Positions 5,774-12,725 of a stretch of DNA of 20,597 nucleotides are shown here, in pieces. This DNA is from a virus, in the IMG/VR virus record IMGVR_UViG_3300021490_000005, positions 1-20,597 of that record, one strand, 5' to 3'. The stretch's first letter is position 1, and each line of letters begins with the position of its first letter. Made by a program: the position numbers and the translations under genes. The notes beneath the pieces were generated by a model. That model made no database searches. It saw only the letters and a program-made list of their open reading frames with translations, and was not told the DNA's origin.

Positions 5774-7126
5774 ATGAAACCAGATTTAAATAGGTTCATA
5801 AAAGAGTTTACAAAAGAACACTTCAATATAAAAAATTATGAATATCAAATAAACATATTAAATAAAATATTAGGAAGAGATAGGAGGGTAACAATAAGAG
5901 CAACAACAAGAGCAGGAAAATCTTTTGCGTTAGGTCAAGGAGCAATAATGAAAGCAATATTCAAAGATAATCATAAAATAGGTCTTATAGCACCTACATA
6001 TCCAAAAACTCAGATATTGATGAATTATGTAACAGAAATGTTATCTCAATCAAGAGGACTTGAGAACATAATAGATTTAGATGTAATGGGATTAACCAAA
6101 CTTGAAAAATTAAAAAAAGAAGTAAGTAAGAAAAAAATAACTTTTAAAACAAATAGTTCAATTCAAATACTAAGTGCAGATATTCAAAGAAAAGGAATGG
6201 GAGCAATGGGGAGTGGATTTGACACAACTATTGTTGATGAATCAGGAGAAATTCCAGATACAGTATATGCTAAAATATATAGAATGTTATTAGATAATCC
6301 AAATACCCAATTAATAGAAATAGGAAATCCCTGGTATCTTAATCATTTTTATGAACATCATTACAGCCCGGAATGGGTAAAAATACATATACACTGGAAA
6401 GATTGTGTTAGAGAGGGGAGAATGACTTTAGAAGACATCAAAGACCAAAGAAGAAATCTAACACCTTTAGAATTTAAAGTATTAATTGACGCAGAATTTC
6501 CAGAAGATATAGAATACTCAATATTTTCACAAACAGGACATATAAACAAAGCCATAAGACCAAAAAAATTTAAAGAATTTGATAAAATCTTAATAGGAGT
6601 TGACCCTGCAAGAGGGGGAAAAGATTACACTGTAATAACCGTAGTAGGAGAAAAAGATTCAGAATTTTCTTATATAGAACATAAAAAATTAGACACCAAA
6701 GACCTAATGGTTACCGTAGGGATTGTTAGAGAATTAATAGATAAATATCCTATTGAAAAAGTAATTACAAAAATAGATATTCCTGGAATGGGAGGGGGGA
6801 TATATGACAGATTAAAAGAATTAAACTACAATGTGCAAGAATATATTCCTGGAAACAAAGCAACTGAAAAAGGATATTTTAATTTAAAAGCACAAACAGT
6901 ATTTGGATTAGCAAAAATAATGTATGATGGGAGATTTTGGAATTTACCTAAAAATTCAGAATATATAATTGAACTAAAAAAATGGACATATGAAATAAGA
7001 AGTGATAGACAAAAAAAAGTAATAGACCCAGAAGATAAATCTCCTGATTGGGCGGATTCTCTAAACATAGCAGTTGCAGAAAAAAAACAAGATAGTTTAA
7101 GCGTTTTAAGAGGAATGAGAATGTAA
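5774..7126 (+). CDS. Terminase large subunit (DNA-packaging ATPase/nuclease)
   Basis: A 450-residue motor protein that drives genome packaging into the prohead and cuts the concatemer. ATPase domain: Walker A TTRAGKS at 44-50, Walker B TTIVDE at 151-156, and a coupling motif region EIGNP at 182-186. RNase H-like nuclease domain: IGVDPARGGKD at 274-284 (catalytic D277), KID at 333-335 and PDWADSL at 424-430. ATG 5774 is chosen; a TTG at 5738 would add 12 residues but overlaps the small-subunit gene and is less likely. Length is normal for the family. It is followed by the portal gene after 26 bases. Confidence 0.95.
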   Translation: MKPDLNRFIKEFTKEHFNIKNYEYQINILNKILGRDRRVTIRATTRAGKSFALGQGAIMKAIFKDNHKIGLIAPTYPKTQILMNYVTEMLSQSRGLENIIDLDVMGLTKLEKLKKEVSKKKITFKTNSSIQILSADIQRKGMGAMGSGFDTTIVDESGEIPDTVYAKIYRMLLDNPNTQLIEIGNPWYLNHFYEHHYSPEWVKIHIHWKDCVREGRMTLEDIKDQRRNLTPLEFKVLIDAEFPEDIEYSIFSQTGHINKAIRPKKFKEFDKILIGVDPARGGKDYTVITVVGEKDSEFSYIEHKKLDTKDLMVTVGIVRELIDKYPIEKVITKIDIPGMGGGIYDRLKELNYNVQEYIPGNKATEKGYFNLKAQTVFGLAKIMYDGRFWNLPKNSEYIIELKKWTYEIRSDRQKKVIDPEDKSPDWADSLNIAVAEKKQDSLSVLRGMRM

Positions 7127-7136
7127 CTATTAACTA
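7124..7136 (+). promoter_or_regulatory. TAACTA-type promoter before the portal gene
   Basis: TAACTATTAACTA carries two overlapping-phase copies of the TAACTA motif in the 26-base gap, sharing the terminase stop codon (TAA 7124-7126). The first T lies 29 bases before ATG 7153. The same motif stands about 27 bases before other virion gene starts. Spacing is less exact here than elsewhere. Confidence 0.45.
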
Positions 7137-7152
7137 AAAAGAATAGAAAATT

Positions 7153-9384
7153 ATGATGTTTGAAAATATTTTAAAATCAATAAATCCATTTAAAAAAATA
7201 GAAGAATTAAACAAAAAAATAATAAAATTAGAAAGCGAAAAATACTCAGCAAGACCCGGACTAAATTATATAGATTCATTAGGGGGAATGGAAAGATTAA
7301 GAATAACACCAATTCCAATAAGAGATATAGTAGATATAGCCCAATGTTCAGATATAATACAGATTATAATTAATTCACTTACAGGAGAGATTTTTAGAAA
7401 TGGAATAGAAGTTAAAGAGAAATTTATGATGAAATGCACTAATCCAAAATGCAATAAAGAATTTGATGTACACAAAAAAGATAGAGTATGTGATGAGTGT
7501 GGGGGAGAATTAAGAGAACCAGATATAAATCAAAAAAAAATACTTGAAAAAATAATAAAAAAAGCAAATAAAAATGACCAAAATCTAATAGACGTCTTGA
7601 AAGAAACTAATAATGATTTAGAGGTAGTAGATGATACTTATATTTTAATCAATTTTGAATATATTTACAATGATAAAACCATAATAGGAAAAGAATTTGT
7701 AGAAGTATTAAGAATAGACCCACTTACAATAAGAATAATAGCCAATGAAGAAGGACTAAAAGGAAGAAATGAAAAAAATGAAAAGGTATATTTCTGTCCT
7801 CTCCATAGAAATGAAATAATCACAGAATCTCAATTAAAAGAAGGAAAATGCCCTAAATGTGGGGGAGAAGTATTTAGAGCCTGTTATGCAATAGGAGGAC
7901 AAACAGATATGGGAACAGAACCAGTAGCAACAGAAAAAAAATTCTATGCAGACCACGAAATAGCAAGAACTTCAAAATACAGACCATCTATTTTATATGG
8001 ATTTTCAAATATATTTTCACTGTATAATAAAGTAGTAACCTTAATGGCAATGGATAGAGATATGAGAACTTATTACACAGGAGAAAGAACCCCTCCAGGA
8101 ATACTTGCAGTAAATACTTCTAATTATGAAAATTTAAGAAAAACCTGGAATGAATTAGTAGAAAAAACCACAATCGAACCTCATAGTATACATCCTTTAG
8201 CAATAGAAACAGAGGGAAAACAAAAGAACTTTATAGAGTGGATAGACTTAAAAAGAAGTCTTCAGGAAATGCAATTTGTTGAAGTAAGAAATGAATACAG
8301 AAGGCAAATATGTGCACAATATGGGGTAACTCCAATTTTCACAGGAGAAGTAACAACTATGAGCAATGAAGGTCTTCAGGTTGTAGTTACAAACAGGTCA
8401 ATTGAAAGAGGTCAATCTATATATAATGAAAAATTATTACCTAAATTTACAGAAAATATAGGAATTTCAGATTATAAATATGAATTATTGCCAAATGAAA
8501 AGAGAGATGAATTGTCAGAAGCCCAGTTAGAAGCACAGAAAATCCAAAATGCTATGAATATGGCAATGTTAGGATTTAAAGTAATTCTTAATGAAGAAAA
8601 AGAATTTGAATATAAAGACGCAGAACCAGAGACAGAGAGAACAATAGAACCAGAATTTCCAAAACAAACACTTACTGAAAATCCAATACAAAACCAAAGA
8701 TTTCAAGGAGAATCAGAACATTTACATCCTTCAGAAGCCCAGAGATTTGAAGGAGAAAGCAGAAATATTCGCAGAGGAAATTCAATAACTTCAGAAACAC
8801 AAGAAATTTATAATCCAAATCATAGAGAAAAACTAAAAAAATATTTTGAAAATGAAATCCAAAAAATAGCTAAAAAAGAAAAACTATCTTTTAGAGTAAT
8901 TAAAAAAGATTTTGATGATTTAATTAATTTTGCAGAAGGAAATTTATTTTTAAAAGCCTTTGAAGGATTAACAAAAAAAGAGAGTGATAAAATAAAAGAT
9001 ATATTCCTTGAATCTTTATTGTCAAAAATAAGTTATAAACAAATTGTAGATAAAATATCAAAAATAACAAAAGATAAATTAAGTGAGGGGGAATTAGAAA
9101 GAATAGTAAGAACAGAAATGGGAGCATTAAAAAATAAATCAAGAGAATTTAGTTTCAAACAAGCAGACCCTGAAGGAAAAAGGAAATATATCTGGAATGG
9201 ACCTAAAGATTATAGAACCACAGATACCTGCAAAAGAATAACTTTAAGAACTGCAAACGGAGTAAGTTTAGAAAAATTAAAAGAAATTATAAGAGAAGAA
9301 TCCTTAAAAGATTTTCCTGATTTTGAACCAAGAGATTTTTTGGCACATTATAATTGCAGACATACATTTTATCCAAAAGTATGA
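7153..9384 (+). CDS. Portal protein fused to a MuF-like head-morphogenesis domain, with zinc ribbons
   Basis: A 743-residue protein. Residues about 35-480 form the portal, the dodecameric DNA gate of the capsid: conserved-looking pieces include ALGF-like LYGFSNIFSLY (281-291), MDRDM, TPPGILAV (313-320), and YGVTPIFTGE (390-399). Two Cys pairs at C95/C100 with C113/C116, and C215/H218 with C233/C236, look like zinc-ribbon inserts. Residues 490-555 are a low-complexity link rich in Glu and Ser. Residues about 556-743 carry an SPP1 gp7/MuF-like domain, shown by ERIVRTEMG (649-657), IWNGPKD (680-686), DTC (691-693) and HYNCRHTFYP at the end. Portal and MuF are usually separate neighbouring genes. 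A second ATG lies at codon 2. Confidence 0.88.
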   Translation: MMFENILKSINPFKKIEELNKKIIKLESEKYSARPGLNYIDSLGGMERLRITPIPIRDIVDIAQCSDIIQIIINSLTGEIFRNGIEVKEKFMMKCTNPKCNKEFDVHKKDRVCDECGGELREPDINQKKILEKIIKKANKNDQNLIDVLKETNNDLEVVDDTYILINFEYIYNDKTIIGKEFVEVLRIDPLTIRIIANEEGLKGRNEKNEKVYFCPLHRNEIITESQLKEGKCPKCGGEVFRACYAIGGQTDMGTEPVATEKKFYADHEIARTSKYRPSILYGFSNIFSLYNKVVTLMAMDRDMRTYYTGERTPPGILAVNTSNYENLRKTWNELVEKTTIEPHSIHPLAIETEGKQKNFIEWIDLKRSLQEMQFVEVRNEYRRQICAQYGVTPIFTGEVTTMSNEGLQVVVTNRSIERGQSIYNEKLLPKFTENIGISDYKYELLPNEKRDELSEAQLEAQKIQNAMNMAMLGFKVILNEEKEFEYKDAEPETERTIEPEFPKQTLTENPIQNQRFQGESEHLHPSEAQRFEGESRNIRRGNSITSETQEIYNPNHREKLKKYFENEIQKIAKKEKLSFRVIKKDFDDLINFAEGNLFLKAFEGLTKKESDKIKDIFLESLLSKISYKQIVDKISKITKDKLSEGELERIVRTEMGALKNKSREFSFKQADPEGKRKYIWNGPKDYRTTDTCKRITLRTANGVSLEKLKEIIREESLKDFPDFEPRDFLAHYNCRHTFYPKV

Positions 9385-9539
9385 GAGAAGAAATATCTAA
9401 TCAAGAATATGAACAAATTATAAAGAGTTTAGATTATTTAAATGCAGTAAAATGTTTTAGAGAAATGAATAATTTTATTGATAAATATCAGGAAGATTTA
9501 TATTTGAAAGATAGGTGGAAAGAAAAATATGAAAGATAG
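9381..9539 (+). CDS. Small hypothetical protein (52 aa)
   Basis: ATG 9381 overlaps the portal TGA (ATGA), a strong coupling signal, and is preferred to a TTG at 9354 that would lie inside the portal gene. The 52-residue product is charged and helical, with several Tyr and Asp/Glu residues and no recognisable domain. It overlaps the next gene by 11 bases. Function unknown; the position between portal and protease suggests a small assembly or lysis-related role, but this is guesswork. Confidence 0.5.
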   Translation: MREEISNQEYEQIIKSLDYLNAVKCFREMNNFIDKYQEDLYLKDRWKEKYER

Positions 9540-9807
9540 ACTTTCAAAAGTAGAGGAAAAATTAGATAAATTAATTGAAAAAACAGGAGGGATAGAAGAA
9601 CAATTCAAAGCCTTAAATGGCTCTGTAAGAGACCTTAAGAAAAAAGACATTATTCACGATGATAGTTTCAATAAAGTATATGAAAAACTAAAAATAGAAG
9701 CTATAGAAAGAGAGAGATTAAAAGGAAATATTAAATTATATATTGGAATAGCAATAGGAGTTAGTGCAGGAATAAGTTTAATTACGGCTATAATTCCTTT
9801 ACTTTGA
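9529..9807 (+). CDS. Small coiled-coil protein with C-terminal membrane anchor
   Basis: A 92-residue protein. Residues 1-65 form a charged coiled coil (KVEEKLDKLIEKTG, LNGSVRDLKKK), and residues about 68-90 a single hydrophobic segment (LYIGIAIGVSAGISLITAI). The layout, a heptad-repeat stalk followed by a C-terminal anchor, is common in small phage membrane proteins of the XhlA or holin-associated kind, which help phages reach or open the membrane. No sequence signature proves this. It overlaps the upstream gene by 11 bases and is followed by a 30-base gap with a TAACTA promoter. Confidence 0.6.
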   Translation: MKDRLSKVEEKLDKLIEKTGGIEEQFKALNGSVRDLKKKDIIHDDSFNKVYEKLKIEAIERERLKGNIKLYIGIAIGVSAGISLITAIIPLL

Positions 9808-9810
9808 AAA

Positions 9811-9818
9811 TAACTAAT
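9811..9818 (+). promoter_or_regulatory. TAACTAAT promoter element before the prohead protease
   Basis: TAACTAAT begins exactly 27 bases before ATG 9838, the same motif and spacing as at 18081 (before ATG 18108). The two intervals also share ATATTAAA/TATTAAAA and TTATGGAAA around the start codon. Predicts a leaderless transcript for the protease gene. Confidence 0.6.
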
Positions 9819-9837
9819 AACAAAAAATATTAAAATT

Positions 9838-10542
9838 ATGGAAACAATAACACCAGACAAGAGAATGTTTGCAGGTTGGGGTTCAGTAGAAATAAGAGAT
9901 TCAGATGGAGAATTACTTCCAATGTCAGAATTTAAAAAAATAATGCCAGTGATTATGGATAGAGGAGGAAATCTCCAAGATTCTCATTCAAATAGAAATA
10001 TAGGAAAAATACTTGGATATGAATTTAAAATACATCCTGAAACAAAAGAAGAAGGAGTTTACTTAACTGCAAAAATATTTGATGATTATCCTTTAGATGA
10101 TGAAGTTTGGAAGAAAATTAAAAACAAAACATATAAAGGATTTAGTTTTGGAGGAAGGGGGAGATTAAAAGAAATAAAATTTGACAAAGAAAATATGGAT
10201 ACAACAAAAATACTTGAAAAATTAGAAGGATATGAATTTTCAGTAGTAGAATCTCCTGCAAATCCACCTGCTTTGATAGACGATATAAATACTTTAGCTA
10301 AAGGAGATAAAAAAGAAATACAAAAACCTTTTATGAATTTTAAAGATTTTGCAGACTGTGTTCAACAAAATCAAAATGCAGATAATCCAGAAGCCCTTTG
10401 TGCTTATCTTCATCACAAAGCAACAGGAAAGTGGCCTTCAGAAAAAGAATTAAAAAAAATAGAGGAAGAAAAAACAAAACAATTAATTGAAAAACTAATC
10501 AAAAATCTTGATAATATAGAAAAAATCTTGAAAAACCGCTAA
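9838..10542 (+). CDS. Prohead protease, XkdF-like serine peptidase
   Basis: A 234-residue protein. The N-terminal 150 residues match the phage prohead protease pattern of the XkdF type: RMFAGWGSVEIRD (9-21), a catalytic-type histidine H50 in DSHSN, a serine S103 in KGFSFGGRG, and FSVVESPANPPALI (134-147). It would process scaffold or capsid proteins during head maturation. Residues 165-202 form an extra small module (FADCVQQN, ALCAYLHHKATGKWPSE) that I have seen attached to such proteases, role unknown. The C-terminus is a Lys-rich helix. It is preceded by a TAACTAAT promoter and followed at once by the class A promoter of an accessory cassette. Confidence 0.87.
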   Translation: METITPDKRMFAGWGSVEIRDSDGELLPMSEFKKIMPVIMDRGGNLQDSHSNRNIGKILGYEFKIHPETKEEGVYLTAKIFDDYPLDDEVWKKIKNKTYKGFSFGGRGRLKEIKFDKENMDTTKILEKLEGYEFSVVESPANPPALIDDINTLAKGDKKEIQKPFMNFKDFADCVQQNQNADNPEALCAYLHHKATGKWPSEKELKKIEEEKTKQLIEKLIKNLDNIEKILKNR

Positions 10543-10604
10543 TATTACACCGTAATTATAATAAGATATAGAGAATTATATATAATTTTACAAGAAATAT
10601 AGGT
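10541..10604 (+). promoter_or_regulatory. Promoter/operator block, class A (copy 2)
   Basis: Gapless counterpart of 1387-1450. The inverted repeat ATTAC-N3-GTAAT lies at 10544-10556, and a TATA-like TTATATATAATTTT at 10576-10589, about 27 bases before ATG 10605. The three central bases of the inverted repeat differ between copies (ATT and ACC) while both arms are kept, as expected for a protein-binding site. It places the cassette at 10605-11906 under the same control as the recombination operon at 1451. Confidence 0.75.
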
Positions 10605-10925
10605 ATGGAAGAAAGAGAAATAAAAGAAGAAGACAAAGAAAAGGAAGAGGAGAGATTAAAAACCCTGAAAGAAATTAAAGAACTTTGTAAAATTTTACCG
10701 GATAGTTCTATTAATATTGGGGAAACTCAATTAAAAAGAGAAATTGGAAAATGGATTAAAGAACTAAATAATTCTTTAGACAAAAAAGGATTTGGTTATT
10801 ATGCTCTCAGTAAAGATGTAATTTTGGATAGTGTTGATTATGAGCACACAGATATCGAAGGTGCAATTAAAATCTTAAAACATATTTTTAATATTTCAGA
10901 AGAGGATTTAAAAAATGAGAAATAA
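10605..10925 (+). CDS. Small acidic protein, first gene of an accessory cassette
   Basis: A 106-residue soluble protein with a Glu/Lys-rich N-terminal helix (1-28), a middle with one cysteine (LCKILPDSS), and a conserved C-terminus ending KHIFNISEEDLKNEK. The end matches the truncated gene at 2-127, which also precedes a membrane protein. No family recognised. It is driven by the class A promoter and overlaps the next gene by 11 bases, so the two products are likely made together. The cassette separates the prohead protease from the scaffold and capsid genes, which normally adjoin, suggesting later insertion. Confidence 0.65.
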   Translation: MEEREIKEEDKEKEEERLKTLKEIKELCKILPDSSINIGETQLKREIGKWIKELNNSLDKKGFGYYALSKDVILDSVDYEHTDIEGAIKILKHIFNISEEDLKNEK

Positions 10926-11619
10926 TTTTTTTCAGAATGTTTTTGTTATATTAAGTGAATTAGTATTACTAACAATATCAATTGTTGCTGTCTGGGAATT
11001 GGATATTTTACAAGGAGAATATGATATTTTAGAACAGAATAATTTAAATCTAAATTCAGAAAATGAATACCTTAAAGAAATAAATAAATTAATGATTTTT
11101 AATAAATTAGAAAATCAAAAACAAATAAACAATCTAACAAATCAATTAAAAAAATTAGAGAATGAGAGAGAGAAACTTATAAATGAATTAAGTATGGAAT
11201 ATAGAACTCAAAATCAACTAAAAGAATCTATAAAACAAGCAAAAAAGGAAAGAGGGCTAATAAATCCAACATTTAAACAATTGAAAAGATTTATAAGAAC
11301 AGATGAAACAGACAAAAATATAGGAAGTGATAAATATGACTGCACAGAATTTTCAAATGATTTTGTAAGTAATTTTGCTAAAAAAGGATATGATTCTGGG
11401 ATTGTTGAAATAGATTATACTAAAGGAAATGAAAAAAAAAGACTTGGACATATAATCGTAGCAGTAAACACAACAGATAAAGGACTTGTATATGTAGAAC
11501 CACAAACAGATGATATAATTAAAGATATTAATGTTAATGACAATTATTGTGATTTAATAAACTGGGATTGTAAATGGAGTATAACAAAAATAAGTTCTAA
11601 ATTTGAGTTTAAAATATGA
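10915..11619 (+). CDS. Membrane-anchored coiled-coil protein with a transglutaminase/papain-like cysteine-peptidase-like domain
   Basis: A 234-residue protein in three parts. Residues about 9-27 are a membrane segment (ELVLLTISIVAVW). A basic residue before it and acidic ones after it predict an exported C-terminal part. Residues about 30-112 are a coiled coil with many Asn and Gln residues. Residues about 117-234 look like a transglutaminase-like cysteine peptidase, with candidate C143 in DCTEFS, H179 in LGHIIVAV, and an acidic position in YVEPQTDD (193-200). This order C, H, D/E is that of the fold. If exported it could act on the host envelope, in entry, release or exclusion of other viruses. 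The membrane part is paralogous to the gene at 180, which lacks the catalytic-like domain. Confidence 0.65.
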   Translation: MRNNFFQNVFVILSELVLLTISIVAVWELDILQGEYDILEQNNLNLNSENEYLKEINKLMIFNKLENQKQINNLTNQLKKLENEREKLINELSMEYRTQNQLKESIKQAKKERGLINPTFKQLKRFIRTDETDKNIGSDKYDCTEFSNDFVSNFAKKGYDSGIVEIDYTKGNEKKRLGHIIVAVNTTDKGLVYVEPQTDDIIKDINVNDNYCDLINWDCKWSITKISSKFEFKI

Positions 11620-11906
11620 TAGGAAATAAAGAAAGATTTATAAAAAAATTAGAACAGATAAGACAAAAATGGAATCCTAATTTAGATTTCAATCTTAAAA
11701 AACAAATTTTAAGGGAAACTTATAATATTTATGTAGATGAAGAAAAAAAAATGAAAGATAGAGCAAGTCATAAAAAAGAATATAAACAGAGAGAAAAACT
11801 AAAAAAAGAAAGGGAAGCAATGAATCCTTTTATTCAAAAACTGCAAGATTGTTTACAAGAAGCAAATTTTACAAAATTTGAAGAAATATTTATTAAAAGA
11901 AAATAG
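11616..11906 (+). CDS. Small basic helical hypothetical protein
   Basis: A 96-residue, strongly basic, mostly helical protein (EKKMKDRASHKKEYKQREK) with no recognisable domain. ATG 11616 overlaps the TGA of the membrane-protein gene (ATGA), so it belongs to the same cassette, and it is the last gene before a hairpin at 11916-11935. A nucleic-acid-binding role would fit the charge but nothing in the sequence proves it. Confidence 0.5.
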   Translation: MIGNKERFIKKLEQIRQKWNPNLDFNLKKQILRETYNIYVDEEKKMKDRASHKKEYKQREKLKKEREAMNPFIQKLQDCLQEANFTKFEEIFIKRK

Positions 11907-11915
11907 CAAGAAAAC

Positions 11916-11935
11916 TCCCGATTTTAATCAGGAGA
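11916..11935 (+). terminator. Hairpin after the accessory cassette, possible terminator or mRNA 3' end
   Basis: CTCCCGAT, loop TTTA, ATCAGGAG: an 8-bp stem with one C-A mismatch, starting 10 bases after the stop at 11906. No T-run follows, so it is not a standard archaeal T-tract terminator; it may instead protect an mRNA end. Confidence 0.4.
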
Positions 11936-11965
11936 GTGTCAATAAAAGAAGATAATATCAAAAAA

Positions 11966-11978
11966 TAACTATATTAAA
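11966..11978 (+). promoter_or_regulatory. TAACTA-type promoter of the scaffold/capsid transcript
   Basis: TAACTATATTAAA at 11966 is identical to 13987-13999, where it lies exactly 27 bases before an ATG. Applying the same spacing puts the transcript start near 11993, leaving a leader of about 128 bases before ATG 12121. The downstream stretch TTAATTAATT or TAATTAATT is also shared by the two sites. Confidence 0.65.
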
Positions 11979-11992
11979 AAATACTTAATTAA

Positions 11993-12120
11993 TTTTAAGG
12001 AATAGGGAAACCTATTAAATTATTTTTGAAGCTACGGCGAAATAATTCCATTAGTGAAACACCGTTTAAATGAAATCTCTTACAAGAGATAGATAGACAC
12101 TTTGAAATAAGGTGGAAAAA
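11993..12120 (+). ncRNA. Structured 5' leader of the scaffold/major capsid mRNA
   Basis: No gene fits here. Three local hairpins are visible. Hairpin 1: AATAGG-GAAA-CCTATT at 12001-12016, a perfect 6-bp stem with a GNRA tetraloop. Hairpin 2: an 8-bp AT stem AATTATTT/AAATAATT (12018-12025 with 12040-12047), a bulge, then GC-UACG-GC at 12031-12038, a UNCG-type tetraloop closed by C-G. Hairpin 3: ATCTCT-TACA-AGAGAT at 12075-12090. A ribosome-binding site GGTGG lies at 12111-12115, 5 bases before ATG 12121, and CACC at 12060-12063 could pair with it. I matched no known riboswitch or ribozyme family. It probably affects stability or translation of the capsid message. Confidence 0.6.
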
Positions 12121-12723
12121 ATGGAAACAAATGAAATGCTTAAAGAAATTAACAAAAAAGTAGAAAAAATTGAAGAGAAACTAAAACAAGAAGAAGACGA
12201 AGAGGAAAAACCTGAAGAAGAAGAGGAAAAGAAAAAAGACGAAAACGAAGAAGAGGAAAAACAAGATGACATAAAATCAGACTTGGCAGAGATAAAATCT
12301 ATGCTATCAGAGCTTGCAACTACTTTAAAACCTGTTGAAGAAAGCAAACAGGAAGGAGGAGAAGCAGGAGTAAAACCAGTAAATCCAAATCCTGAAGGAG
12401 GAGAAGTAACACTACCAGAATCACCAACAGGAGAAGGAGAAGATGAAAAACCAGAATCAGATGAAGTAAATATAATGGAAAAAACAGAAGAACTAATAGA
12501 CAAAAAATTAGAAGACCTAAAAAAATCACTTAATCTGAAAAAAGTATCTACCTCAAGACCAAAAATAATAAATAAATCCCAGTATGACAATCCAGAAGAA
12601 GAGGAAGAACAAATAGACGCTCTTAAGATAGCAAGAGGAGAACAAAAAATGAATGTAGAAGACCAGAGAATAATGAATTTACAGAAACAAGATAAAACAT
12701 TAGAATCCATCTTTGGAAAATAA
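12121..12723 (+). CDS. Scaffold-like acidic protein
   Basis: A 200-residue protein dominated by Glu and Lys: a coiled coil (residues 1-25), an almost purely acidic run (about 25-52), a second helix (DLAEIKSMLSELATTL), a Pro/Gly/Glu linker (about 75-115), another helix (MEKTEELIDKKLEDLKKSL), and a more varied C-terminus. Composition and position just before the major capsid gene fit a capsid-assembly scaffold, probably cleaved by the protease at 9838. ATG 12121 is chosen because GGTGG precedes it by 5 bases; a GTG at 12112 inside that site is less likely. The capsid gene starts 2 bases after its stop. Confidence 0.7.
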   Translation: METNEMLKEINKKVEKIEEKLKQEEDEEEKPEEEEEKKKDENEEEEKQDDIKSDLAEIKSMLSELATTLKPVEESKQEGGEAGVKPVNPNPEGGEVTLPESPTGEGEDEKPESDEVNIMEKTEELIDKKLEDLKKSLNLKKVSTSRPKIINKSQYDNPEEEEEQIDALKIARGEQKMNVEDQRIMNLQKQDKTLESIFGK

Positions 12724-12725
12724 AT

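Noticed and set aside
11993-12120. Hammerhead or other self-cleaving ribozyme in the capsid leader
   Set aside because: GAAA occurs, but no CTGATGA-type core or other family signature is visible; only generic hairpins are supported.
12066-12710. Long minus-strand frame of 214 codons
   Set aside because: It lies antisense to the Glu/Lys-rich scaffold gene; its Ser/Phe-rich translation is the mirror of GAA/AAA codons, and there is no promoter or start signal.
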